Below, piece by piece: positions 32,421 through 41,305 of a stretch of DNA of 64,000 nt. Under the pieces are notes generated by a model, which saw nothing but the letters and a program-made list of their open reading frames with translations, was not told the origin of the DNA and ran no database searches. The first letter of the stretch is position 1. Each line of letters opens with the position of its first letter. This DNA comes from Allorhodopirellula solitaria (GTDB lineage Bacteria; Planctomycetota; Planctomycetia; Pirellulales; Pirellulaceae): NCBI RefSeq assembly GCF_007859855.1, contig NZ_SJPK01000004.1, positions 437,646 through 501,645 on the forward strand, in the 5' to 3' direction. Both the position numbers and the translations under genes were made by a program.

Positions 32421-34934
32421 CTAGCGAGACCGGAAAATATCGCTGGCGAGAACCTCCTCGACGATGCTTTGCAGCCCGTAATCGTCCGCTTTGACTCGAT
32501 CCAAAATGCGATCAATTTCACTTTGATCGAGTGGTTCCATGTGGCGCCCGGTCGCGTACGTGAGCAGCGTCTCGATCAAATTGCGAACAAACGGCTCTCG
32601 ACGGTTCTCGAACAACACTGCCTTGAAGCCCGAGAAATCTTGGTAGGTTTCTCCTGATGGAAGGCTCCCGGACGGGTCAACCTTGGCCGCCACGTTTTTG
32701 AATTTCGATTTGGGATATTTTGTTCGCCAGCGTCCGATGGGGTCAAACGTTTCGAGAGCGAAGCCGAGTGGATCAATGTTTCGATGACAGACAGCACATG
32801 TCTTGTCTTCGCGGTGCTTCTCGAGCTTTTCTCGGATCGTTTTCGCCCCGCTTACATTGCTGTCGAGCGCCGGTACTTCATCAGGCGGCGGGGGAGGTGT
32901 GATCCCAAGCACGTTTTCGAGGACCCACACACCGCGAGTCACCGGCGAGGTATCCACGCCGTTGGCGCTGACTGTCAACACGCTCGCCATCCCCAGCAAA
33001 CCACCTCGTTGTTTGTTATCGGTCAAGCTGACGCGCTGGAATCCATCAGCCAAACGCAAGCTATCACGTTCGGGCAGTTGATAGAGTTTGGCTAGCTTCT
33101 TGTCGACGAAGGTGTAATCGGAGTCGAGAAAATTCGTTGCCGATCCGTTCTCTCGGAGCAGGTCTCGAAAGAAGAGCCGGGTTTCTTCCTTCATCGACTC
33201 GGGCAGATTCTCGGCATAGTATTCGGAAGCCGCTTTGCGAGGAGGAGGCAAGTTACCGATGTCGCGTAGGTTCAGCCAACTGTCGAGAAATCCGTTGACG
33301 AACTCACTCGATCGTTCATCGGCGAGGAGCCGCTGAATCTGCGATCTCAATTCAGCGGGATCCGTCAAGCGACCTGACTCAGCGGCTTCGACAAGCCTCT
33401 CGTCGGGAGGAGCTGCCCACAGAGCATAGGAAAGGCGTGCGGCAAGATCGTACGGCAACAATTCATGATCGTCCTCGGCGGTGATCTCGCTCAGGTACAG
33501 AAACGAGGGAGAGCAAAGCATCATCTTGAGCGTATCCAAGGCGGCCTGACGCGGCGCAGCTTGCTCGGATAGACGCGTTTGATAGATTGCCTCGATCCGC
33601 GCACGATCGGCGTCGTTGAGAGGCCGCCGGAAGGCTCGTTGACCAAACGCAAAGAGCTGTTCGAGTGCATTGTCTTCCTGAAACCCATCCTTACCGAAAA
33701 CGGCAACCTCCTCTTTGCTGCCGCCCGGTTCAGCGAGCGGGCCGCGGACTTTGATCTCGCCGATTTTAATATGGGGCAGTTCGCCTTCACGAAGTAGCGA
33801 TGTTCGACTCACGCCGACCTTGGGGTTCTCGAATTCATCCTTGTATTTCCGATTGGTCTCGATCACCGAAGCCCGTGATTCGTAGGGACCATTCGGGAAG
33901 ATGAACCGAGGCGTCTGGCCGGCTTCCAACCACACACGAAAACTCAACCACTCGGGTTGGTCATCGGGCACGATCGCGGTTCCCAGGATCGGTTCAATTG
34001 CTTGCGGGTAATGGATGTGCCCCTTGGTCGCGTCGCCTGGCACGACGGCGAGCTGGAAAGGCTCAGAGAAATCGATGCGAAAGATCTCGGCCGCGTAGTG
34101 CGTGTCGCGGTGCATTGCCTGCGCGTTGACCTCGATATCGTAGAGACCCGACACAGGCACACCTTCTAGGAAGTCTTCAATGTGTCCGTAGCCCCCTTGC
34201 CGGGTGTCCGTATTGGGCTGCTCGTAGAGACAGAGGAACTCGAATTTGAAAACGGTTCGGTGAGCGCCAGTCAGCTCTTCGTACTGTCGGAAGTTATCGG
34301 TGAAGTGCCACGACTGCGGCTCCACCGCCGGTTTGCCCAGGCGTGCTTCGACGAGCCGGGATGCGGCTTGAAAGTGCTGGTCCAGGAGGAAGCCGGACGT
34401 CACGAGTGACTCACCGATCGTATCCATGTGGTGACTGGTGGTGTCCTTGGGAAAATCGGCGGTCAGACCTAAGGTATCGACACGACGGTCGAAAAGCGTC
34501 GCCAAGGTGTTTTCGTATTCCCGATTGGAAAGACGACGCATCACCGTCCTGCCACCCGAACTTTCAAACCTGTCACGAGTGTGCTCGATCTCCTGCCGTA
34601 GTTGACTGACAAAATCCACGCGTTCTTCGTCGGTCGGTTGCTCGGCGTCCTCTGGCGGCATGATCTTCAGTGTCACCTGGTCGATCATTTCGTCGGCCGA
34701 GATCAGCTGTTGCTCGGTTGTCAGAGGAAGAGAAAAAGAGTCAAACTCACGTTCTCCCTCGGCCGAATCGGAGCCATGACACTCGATGCAGTACGCCTGA
34801 ACAAACGCAGCCGCTGTCGATGGAGATTGGGGATCGTGTTCCTCAGCAACGACGACCGAAGCTGTTCCTAGAAAGAAGCCAAAAACCCAGGCTGCAGGAA
34901 ATGCTTTCAACGAAAAATACCTTCTCAGATGCAT
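32421..34934 (-). CDS. Planctomycete DUF1592/DUF1588-type cytochrome c protein
   Basis: 837 residues. Signal peptide MHLRRYFSLKAFPAAWVFGF. A heme c site, CIECH at about 49-53, is within a Planctomycete-type cytochrome domain (FVQAYCIECHGSDSAEGERE). Then follow the usual modules of this family: DUF1587 (RRLSNREYENTLATLF), a carbohydrate-binding-like middle region, DUF1595 (AFRRPLNDADRARIEAIY), DUF1592 (PYDLAARLSYALWAAPPDERL), DUF1588 with a second CAVCH (CAVCHRNIDPLGFALETFDP) and a C-terminal DUF1585 (FVRNLIETLLTYATGR). The function is not established; such proteins are abundant in Planctomycetes beside DUF1552 proteins and sulfatases. The DUF1552 partner is 11 bases upstream on the same strand. 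Confidence 0.93.
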   Translation of the reverse strand: MHLRRYFSLKAFPAAWVFGFFLGTASVVVAEEHDPQSPSTAAAFVQAYCIECHGSDSAEGEREFDSFSLPLTTEQQLISADEMIDQVTLKIMPPEDAEQPTDEERVDFVSQLRQEIEHTRDRFESSGGRTVMRRLSNREYENTLATLFDRRVDTLGLTADFPKDTTSHHMDTIGESLVTSGFLLDQHFQAASRLVEARLGKPAVEPQSWHFTDNFRQYEELTGAHRTVFKFEFLCLYEQPNTDTRQGGYGHIEDFLEGVPVSGLYDIEVNAQAMHRDTHYAAEIFRIDFSEPFQLAVVPGDATKGHIHYPQAIEPILGTAIVPDDQPEWLSFRVWLEAGQTPRFIFPNGPYESRASVIETNRKYKDEFENPKVGVSRTSLLREGELPHIKIGEIKVRGPLAEPGGSKEEVAVFGKDGFQEDNALEQLFAFGQRAFRRPLNDADRARIEAIYQTRLSEQAAPRQAALDTLKMMLCSPSFLYLSEITAEDDHELLPYDLAARLSYALWAAPPDERLVEAAESGRLTDPAELRSQIQRLLADERSSEFVNGFLDSWLNLRDIGNLPPPRKAASEYYAENLPESMKEETRLFFRDLLRENGSATNFLDSDYTFVDKKLAKLYQLPERDSLRLADGFQRVSLTDNKQRGGLLGMASVLTVSANGVDTSPVTRGVWVLENVLGITPPPPPDEVPALDSNVSGAKTIREKLEKHREDKTCAVCHRNIDPLGFALETFDPIGRWRTKYPKSKFKNVAAKVDPSGSLPSGETYQDFSGFKAVLFENRREPFVRNLIETLLTYATGRHMEPLDQSEIDRILDRVKADDYGLQSIVEEVLASDIFRSR

Positions 34935-34945
34935 GGCAGTGGTGA

Positions 34946-36235
34946 CTAGGAGAAAGTGCCCGTGCTCGTTCCAAACGAATCCTTCTCGACTCCCATCCGT
35001 TGAGCGATGTCAACGAACAGGTTGCAAAGCGGTACACTGCCGGAACGCTTCGAGTTGACCTTCTTGAACTCACCCCGACCGTACCCGCCGCCCGCTACCA
35101 GGATCGGCAGGTCACTGTTGGTGTGTGAACTACCGTTGCCCATCCCGCTACCGAAGAGCACCGACGTCGAATCGAGCAGGGTTTGCTCGCCATCCTGGAC
35201 TCCCGCGAGCCGCGTGAGGAACTTCCCAAACTGTTCCAGCTGGTAGGACTCGAGCGTGAGCAGGTTCCCGATCGCCTCCTCATCGTTGCCGTGATGCGAG
35301 AGGCTGTGATAGGACTTGTCGATCCCGAGGTTCTGCGGCAAGAAGCTACCGCCGATTTCAAGGGTGGCGACCCTTGTCGAGTCTGTTTGCAACGCCAACG
35401 CGATAAGCTCGTAGAGCATCGGCAGGTCATCGACTGTATTGGTATCGGCGGGTTTCTCAAACGGGGGTTCTGGTTTGGGTTGATCGGCCCAACGTCGACG
35501 GACTTCGAGTCTTTTTTCCACGTCGCGGATCGAAGTGAAGTACTCGTCTAGCTTGTCCCGATCCTCATGGTTGACCCGTGCCGACAGCGACTTCGCTTCT
35601 TCCAGCATCGAGTCGAGAACGGAAGCGTGCAGCGAGTTATCTTTGGCTCGCTGGGCCTGTCGCTCTTTTGACTCGGTCACAAAGAGTCTCTCGAACAACT
35701 CGGCGGGGCCGGTGATCGGCGGCACGCGGACACCCGACTTGGTCCACGACATCTGGCAGCCCCCGTGAATGCCTCCTTCGGAGCCAACGGTCAGGGATGG
35801 GAAACGGGTCTGGGTCCCGACCTCGTCTGCGATGAACTGGTCAATGGTCACATTGCCATTGCGTCGGTTCTTGGATTCGTGGTGGAGGACTCCCGAGAGA
35901 AACGTGTGGACGGCGAAGTGTCCGCCTCGCAACCCATGGTCGAGGCCGCGGTAAATCGTCAATTGGTCGCGGTTGGCAGCCAGCGGCTTGAGGAGCGTCG
36001 TCTCCTCGAAATCACGGCCAGTCGTCTCCGGGAAAAAATGCTTTTGCTGAAAGCCGAGCAAGTTTCCGACCGCGACGAACCGGCGAGCACCGACGCCGGC
36101 CCCACTGGTAGCCTGGACGGCCGATCTGCTACCGACCGAAGCGGCCATGAGCGATGGCAATCCAGGCAGAGCGAGCGAACCACCCACGGACTGTAGAACA
36201 AAGCGACGCCGACTGAATTTCATTGAATTGGACAT
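34946..36235 (-). CDS. DUF1552 protein with Tat-type leader
   Basis: 429 residues. The N-terminus MKFSRRRFVLQSVGGSLALP has a twin-arginine motif, so export in folded form is likely. The body shows the DUF1552 pattern: FVAVGNLLGFQQKHFFPE, YRGLDHGLRGGHFAVHTFLSG, LTVGSEGGIHGGCQMSWT, LGIDKSYHSLSHHG and LFGSGMGNGSSHTNSDLPIL. The alternating His, Asp and Ser motifs resemble alkaline-phosphatase-like or sulfatase-like metallo-hydrolases, but no activity is established. It is the first gene of a two-gene unit with the DUF1592 cytochrome; an alternative Met lies four codons later. Confidence 0.92.
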   Translation of the reverse strand: MSNSMKFSRRRFVLQSVGGSLALPGLPSLMAASVGSRSAVQATSGAGVGARRFVAVGNLLGFQQKHFFPETTGRDFEETTLLKPLAANRDQLTIYRGLDHGLRGGHFAVHTFLSGVLHHESKNRRNGNVTIDQFIADEVGTQTRFPSLTVGSEGGIHGGCQMSWTKSGVRVPPITGPAELFERLFVTESKERQAQRAKDNSLHASVLDSMLEEAKSLSARVNHEDRDKLDEYFTSIRDVEKRLEVRRRWADQPKPEPPFEKPADTNTVDDLPMLYELIALALQTDSTRVATLEIGGSFLPQNLGIDKSYHSLSHHGNDEEAIGNLLTLESYQLEQFGKFLTRLAGVQDGEQTLLDSTSVLFGSGMGNGSSHTNSDLPILVAGGGYGRGEFKKVNSKRSGSVPLCNLFVDIAQRMGVEKDSFGTSTGTFS

Positions 36236-36328
36236 CGTGGCATTGTATCATTCGCGGCGCCGACGTGTCCAACGACAATGTTCAGGAACCCGGTGCGGCA
36301 CCCAAATCTTCTCTGGGTGGAAAAATTG

Positions 36329-36646
36329 GGTTCATCCGACGGAAGCGTGCGCAGAGCACAGCGGAAGTTTTTTTGAGGCATGGCTCTCGTATCCAATGAT
36401 CGTTCAAAAATGCGTCCCTGATGAACAAACGCTCGCCAGGGACCGGCAACACCATTGGCGTACCGCTTTTGCAGGGAAACGCTGGCGACCGAGATATCCC
36501 TTGCCAAGCCAGCACCTCTGCAAAGCTCGGCTCCGTTTCTCCCGGCAGTGCCAGTCTAACATTGATAATCACATCCCACAAATAAATCCTTCGATACGGG
36601 AGCCATGCCTTGAAAACCTCGGGCACACGCTGCCGTCGGATGAGCC
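36329..36646 (+). repeat. MITE-like repeat family 1, complete copy with 8-bp target duplication
   Basis: 318 bases, with ends GGTTCATCCGACGGAAGCG and CAGCGTGTGC-type right terminus (the reverse complement starts GGCTCATCCGACGG). It is flanked by the perfect direct repeat AAAAATTG at 36321-36328 and 36647-36654. This defines the exact element borders and shows it moved by transposition. No ORF inside. It lies in the space between the DUF1552 gene and the next sulfatase; the remaining bases to 36809 hold no gene. Confidence 0.93.
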
Positions 36647-36809
36647 AAAAATTGCAGTTCCGCGTCCAGGATTTCCAGGATGCTTCCACCTGCAGTTCGG
36701 GTTGGCGATGGAGGTTTCCGCCGCTCACGCCCCTGCCTTGAGCCATCTTTATTCAGGTTGATAACAGCTGCTGGTTCGGATGAAACTGTTCACGTTTCAT
36801 GCTCTTCCT

Positions 36810-38180
36810 TCAACGCACGCGATCTTGCTCGACCTCTTTCGACCAGCGATTGAGGTCTTCGGTGAGCCGGTCGCGGATCGCGGGATGTTCGTCGGCGAGA
36901 TCCACGCTCTCTAGACGGTCCTTGCTAAGGTCATAGAGACGTGGAGCGGCATTCGATTCTCCTTTGGGGACATTGCGGGTCACGAAGGGGCGAACCAGTT
37001 TCCAATCACCATCGCGAACCGCTGCGTTGTGAGTGTAGAGCGGTGTGATTCGATTCCACTGCCAAAACCGCTGCTCAGGCAATTCCGGTGTCGCGAAACG
37101 TTGCGAAAGCAAACCCGCAAAGCTCGCACCGTCGAGTGGCTTGTCCGCTTGAGGAGCCTTGAGTTGGCAGAGTTCGATTAGCGTGGGAACGGCATCGGTG
37201 AAGTGAATGATTTCCTCTCGGTGGGCCGGTTCCAGCACGCCTTTCCAGCGGATCATGAACGGAACGTGGATGCCGCCCTCGTTGACCATATACTTTGTCC
37301 CGCGATTCTCACCGTTGAAACGCGTGCCAACGACGGGGTCGGGCCCATTGTCGCTAGCGAAAATGACGATCGTGTTCTCGGCAATCTCTAACTCGTCGAG
37401 TTCGTCCAGTAACGCACCAACGCCAGCATCCATCACTTCGATCATGGCATAAACCTTGGCGGTTTTCGCGTCGAGTCCCGCGGCAGTGTAGCGGGCGACC
37501 AATTCCGGTGGGGCTCCCAACGGGCGATGCGGCGCGTAGTGCGCCAAATGCAAGAAAAATGGTTCGCGTTGGTGACGCCGCACAAAATCAATCGCCCGGT
37601 CGGTCAACTCATCGGTCAAATAGGTTTCTTCAAAGTCCTGGTACTCGCCTTGGACGTCGAGTTGGTACCGGTAATAGCTGGGCACGTCCTGGCTGTCGAG
37701 GAAGCCAGTGAACTCGTCGAAGCCGCGTTTGAGCGGGTGATAGTCAACACCTTTGCCCGAATGCCATTTGCCGACCAGGCCGGTCGCGTAGCCGCTCGCG
37801 GAGAACCGATCGGCGATTGTAATTTCGTCCGAATGAAGACGCGTGAGATCGGGGTACTTACGCTGATTGAGCGTCACCGAACCCGTGCGATGTGGATACC
37901 GTCCGGTCAGCAGTGCGGCGCGTGAAGGCGCGCAGACGGGCGACCCTGAATACGCATGCTCAAAGTAAATGCTTTCTTGCCGGAGCTGGTCCAGGCGAGG
38001 TGTCCGCGAAATCCCACCATTGACACAGGAAAAATCACCGATCGCGAGATCGTCCGCAAGCACCAAGATCACATTGGGGGCTTGGGGTTTCGCCGCGTCC
38101 GCGACCAGGCAGGTCGTCGACGTGATCAGCAAGATCAGCAATAGGAACTGAAAAATGGAATTCGATGGCATTGGATTCAC
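36810..38180 (-). CDS. Secreted sulfatase
   Basis: 456 residues. Signal peptide FQFLLLILLITSTTCLVADA. Metal-binding N-terminal motif VILVLADDLAIGDFSCVNGG, signature PVCAPSRAALLTGRYPHR with Cys83 as the formylglycine position, then LVGKWHSG, IFASDNGPDP and VPFMIRWKG. It belongs to the arylsulfatase-like branch rather than the iduronate-sulfatase branch. The GTG at 38180 overlaps the stop of the preceding sulfatase gene by four bases (an in-frame ATG is at 38171), so both are translated from one message. Substrate unknown. Confidence 0.92.
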   Translation of the reverse strand: MNPMPSNSIFQFLLLILLITSTTCLVADAAKPQAPNVILVLADDLAIGDFSCVNGGISRTPRLDQLRQESIYFEHAYSGSPVCAPSRAALLTGRYPHRTGSVTLNQRKYPDLTRLHSDEITIADRFSASGYATGLVGKWHSGKGVDYHPLKRGFDEFTGFLDSQDVPSYYRYQLDVQGEYQDFEETYLTDELTDRAIDFVRRHQREPFFLHLAHYAPHRPLGAPPELVARYTAAGLDAKTAKVYAMIEVMDAGVGALLDELDELEIAENTIVIFASDNGPDPVVGTRFNGENRGTKYMVNEGGIHVPFMIRWKGVLEPAHREEIIHFTDAVPTLIELCQLKAPQADKPLDGASFAGLLSQRFATPELPEQRFWQWNRITPLYTHNAAVRDGDWKLVRPFVTRNVPKGESNAAPRLYDLSKDRLESVDLADEHPAIRDRLTEDLNRWSKEVEQDRVR

Positions 38181-39613
38181 AGCTGAAATTGTGCGGTGAG
38201 TAACTTGGCGTGTGTCTCGACCACAGTCGGGTGCGCCTCGACAACGTTGCGAGATTCCCGCGGGTCGTTGGCGTGGTCGTAAAGCTCTCGAGCGATGATC
38301 TCACCGCCATCGATGGCATGCCACTGGGTGTAGCGCCATTGGGCAGTGCGAACCGAGTAGCCCCAAGCCTCCCAGTTCTTCGGTGCACCGTAGAACGGCT
38401 GTTGGTGTTGGGTGAAGGCAGCGTCTTTCACAGAACGAGCAGGGTCGTCGATGACGGATGATAGATCGACGCCTTCGAGTCGCTCGCTAAGATCGCGGTC
38501 GATCCCCGCCAGCGACGCGAGCGTGGGATAGAGATCGACTAGCTCAGCGAGGGCGGCTGTGTGTTCGCCATGCCCCGCCTCTCGGGCGGGATCGGCCACG
38601 ATCAACGGCACGCGGGCGTCGAGTTCGAAGTTCGTTGTTTTGCCCCATAAGGATTGCTCGCCAATGTGAAATCCGTGATCGGATAGGAAGACGACGATCG
38701 TGTCGTCAGCATGTCCTGCCTTTTCGAGAGCGTTGAGAATCTCGCCAATTTGCGAATCCATGAAACTGATCGATGCATAGTAGCCATGCCGGAAATGACG
38801 GACCTCTTGTTCTGAAAAAGCTCGGTCCTTGGGTGTGCCACCGTAACTACGGATTTCCCGTGAATCATGCATGGCGATCGATGGCGCATCGATCGGTGGT
38901 TCCGCAGGGTCTGGTAGCGGGATCTGATCGGGCGCGTACATGTCCCAGTATTTCTTCGGTGCCACAAACGGCAGATGGGGACGCCAGAATCCAACCGCTA
39001 GGAAAAAGGGTTGTCCGTCGGCGGGGTGATCATGCAGCATCATCGCCGCGAGATTGGCGATCTGTCCATCGCGATAGGCTGTGTCGGGTACATCGTGAGC
39101 TTCGGTAACAGGCGCCTTCTTCACGCTGGTTTGCCGCAGCTTCGGCGGCGTATTGTTGTATACCGTGTCACTGCCATGCGTTCCCTTGTAGAGGACCTCA
39201 TCGATTGACCAGGACTGGCGATCCTGTGTTTCACCCATGTTGTGAAAGATCTTGCCGATGTCCTGGCAGAAGTACCCGTGATTCTTGAAGTGCTGCGGCA
39301 GTGTGACCAATGTCGAACCGCCATCGGTCGTGTCGCGGAAACCTTTGCGCAGGTCGTCTACTCCAACCGTGTCCGGACGCAGCCCGGTTAAGAAGGAGGA
39401 TCGCGATGGATTGCACACCGCCTGTTGGCAGTAGGCTTTATCGAACACGAGTCCCCGCTGAGCGAGTTGGTCCAGATTGGGTGTGATCGCAGCATCGTCG
39501 CCGTAGGGGCCGATCGCGCAGTTGAGATCATCGGCCACGATAAACAGCACATTTGGACGCTCTTGGGCGGCAGCGAGGGCCGCGAAGAGGAGAATACAAA
39601 CGACAACTTTCAT
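38177..39613 (-). CDS. Secreted sulfatase, iduronate-2-sulfatase-like
   Basis: About 478 residues from MKVVVCILLFAALAAAQERP, a signal peptide. Motifs: NVLFIVADDLNCAIGPYGD, signature AVCNPSRSSFLTGLRPDTVG with Cys67, FFLAVGFWRPHLPFVAPKKYW, FLSDHGFHIGEQSLWGK. The LNCAIGPYGD and LRPDT features, and HGFHIGE, are typical of iduronate-2-sulfatase-type (S1_7-like) enzymes of planctomycetes. A longer frame to 39715 is rejected because the signal peptide starts at 39613. It ends four bases into the start of the next sulfatase gene. Confidence 0.92.
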   Translation of the reverse strand: MKVVVCILLFAALAAAQERPNVLFIVADDLNCAIGPYGDDAAITPNLDQLAQRGLVFDKAYCQQAVCNPSRSSFLTGLRPDTVGVDDLRKGFRDTTDGGSTLVTLPQHFKNHGYFCQDIGKIFHNMGETQDRQSWSIDEVLYKGTHGSDTVYNNTPPKLRQTSVKKAPVTEAHDVPDTAYRDGQIANLAAMMLHDHPADGQPFFLAVGFWRPHLPFVAPKKYWDMYAPDQIPLPDPAEPPIDAPSIAMHDSREIRSYGGTPKDRAFSEQEVRHFRHGYYASISFMDSQIGEILNALEKAGHADDTIVVFLSDHGFHIGEQSLWGKTTNFELDARVPLIVADPAREAGHGEHTAALAELVDLYPTLASLAGIDRDLSERLEGVDLSSVIDDPARSVKDAAFTQHQQPFYGAPKNWEAWGYSVRTAQWRYTQWHAIDGGEIIARELYDHANDPRESRNVVEAHPTVVETHAKLLTAQFQL

Positions 39614-39641
39614 TCGCACGATGGGGGCGAGTCTTGCTCGA

Positions 39642-41246
39642 CTACCGAATGTAGTCCTCCGGTGCATAACGCTCTGTTGTCTGGTTGGTCCAAACCTCTT
39701 CGTCCGTGTCATCATAATACTTCCGCGTCTGCCAAAAAAGTTTCTTCATGGATTCGAGCTTCTCTGCGTGAGCGGGATCCCCAGCGAGATTTGTCATCTC
39801 TTGAGGGTCATTCTGGAGGTCGTAGAGTTCCCAGATGCTCGCCTTCTCAGCCTCATTTCGTGGCTGATCGAAGTGGAGAAGTTTGTGAGTGTTGGTTCGG
39901 ATAGCACTGTGCTGCGCGACGCCATGGCCTCCATCGATGTAACGGTAGTAGATCGTTTTCCGCCAGTCGTCGGGCGTGGCGCCACCGTTGCTCAGTAGTG
40001 GCATCAGGCTGATCCCATCGACGTCCCAGTCCGTCTTCACGCCGGCGGCATCGAGGAGTGTCGGTGCGTAGTCAATGTTTTGCACCATCGCCTGGGACCG
40101 AGTACCGGGTTCGACCTTCCCGGGCCAACGAACGATCAGGGGCATTTTGAGTGATTCTTCATAGGCCCACCGCTTGTCGAACCAGCCATGTTCTCCGAGA
40201 TAGAAGCCCTGGTCGGCGCAGTAAACCACAATGGTGTTCTCGCTCAGATTCAGTGCGTCTAGCCTGTCGAGGACCTTGCCTACGTTGCGGTCGACACCCG
40301 CGACACACCGGAGATAGTTCTGCATGTAACGCTGGTATTTCCAGCGGACGAGATCTTTGCCCGTCGGTGGATCGGCGATGAATGCTGCGTTTTCGCTCTC
40401 AAAAGCAGCGAGATAGGCTTTGCGTTGGTCAGGCGTGAGGCGACCTAGAACCCGGTTGATTTGTTTATCTTCGTCGCCTTGGAACAGCATCAGGTCCGAC
40501 GCCATGGTCATGTGCTCATCGATTCCCATCTTGTGGTTCGATGCGGCAACGCGACTCTCGTAATTGTCAAACAGGGAAGGCGGTTCGGAGAATGTGATGT
40601 CCCTGTAAAGCTCCAGTTCCTGGATGCTTGGCTTCCAGTTTCGGTGCGGCGCTTTGTGCTGAATCAATAGAGCGAAGGGCTTGTTCTGGTCTCGGTTGTC
40701 GAGCCAATCCAACGCGATATCGGTCACAATATCAGTTGAGTGTCCTTCCACACGCCGCTTGCCCTCAGGACCATAGAGGTCCGGGTTGTAGTAGCTCCCC
40801 TGGCCACCGAAAACCTCCCAGTCATCGAAACCGTTTGGTTTGGTTTTCATATGCCATTTTCCAAATACGGCAGTCGCATAGCCGCTCTGGTGGAGCTTCT
40901 TAGGCCATGTGGGACGCTGGGGGTCGAGGGCTCCGCGGAGATGGACGATCCCATTCTTGTGGCTGTGCAGCCCCGTCATCACGGTTGCCCGCGACGGCGT
41001 GCAGATACTGTTCCCGCAGAAACTGTTCTCGAACAGCATGCCCTCTTTGGCCAAGCGATCGAAGTTGGGGGTCGGAGGCAGATCCAAACCGTATTGGTAA
41101 GCCGAGATGGCTTGGGTCGTTAAGTCATCGCTGAAGAGGAAGACAATATTAGGGCGTTGCTCGTCAGCAATGGCGGTTGGGGCTGTCGCGAAGTGAGGCG
41201 TGAGGAGCAACAGCAGAGGGAGTATTCGGTTGGCGAGCATAATCAT
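39642..41246 (-). CDS. Secreted sulfatase
   Basis: 534 residues, signal peptide MIMLANRILPLLLLLTPHFA. Motifs: NIVFLFSDDLTTQAISAYQYG, signature SICTPSRATVMTGLHSHKNG with Cys82, TAVFGKWHMKTKPNGFDDW, YCADQGFYLGEHGWFDKRW, LYDLQNDPQEMTNLAGDP. The DQGFYLGEHGWFDKRW motif is found in N-sulfoglucosamine sulfohydrolase-like and related S1 subfamilies. The start at 41246 has an alternative two codons later. It is 28 bases upstream of the start of the iduronate-like sulfatase on the same strand, so likely in the same transcript. Confidence 0.92.
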   Translation of the reverse strand: MIMLANRILPLLLLLTPHFATAPTAIADEQRPNIVFLFSDDLTTQAISAYQYGLDLPPTPNFDRLAKEGMLFENSFCGNSICTPSRATVMTGLHSHKNGIVHLRGALDPQRPTWPKKLHQSGYATAVFGKWHMKTKPNGFDDWEVFGGQGSYYNPDLYGPEGKRRVEGHSTDIVTDIALDWLDNRDQNKPFALLIQHKAPHRNWKPSIQELELYRDITFSEPPSLFDNYESRVAASNHKMGIDEHMTMASDLMLFQGDEDKQINRVLGRLTPDQRKAYLAAFESENAAFIADPPTGKDLVRWKYQRYMQNYLRCVAGVDRNVGKVLDRLDALNLSENTIVVYCADQGFYLGEHGWFDKRWAYEESLKMPLIVRWPGKVEPGTRSQAMVQNIDYAPTLLDAAGVKTDWDVDGISLMPLLSNGGATPDDWRKTIYYRYIDGGHGVAQHSAIRTNTHKLLHFDQPRNEAEKASIWELYDLQNDPQEMTNLAGDPAHAEKLESMKKLFWQTRKYYDDTDEEVWTNQTTERYAPEDYIR

Positions 41247-41305
41247 CGGTGCGGGTTTGAAAAGAAGGTTGTCGTGTCAAGCAGAATGGCGTCCGTGCCG
41301 GTTCA

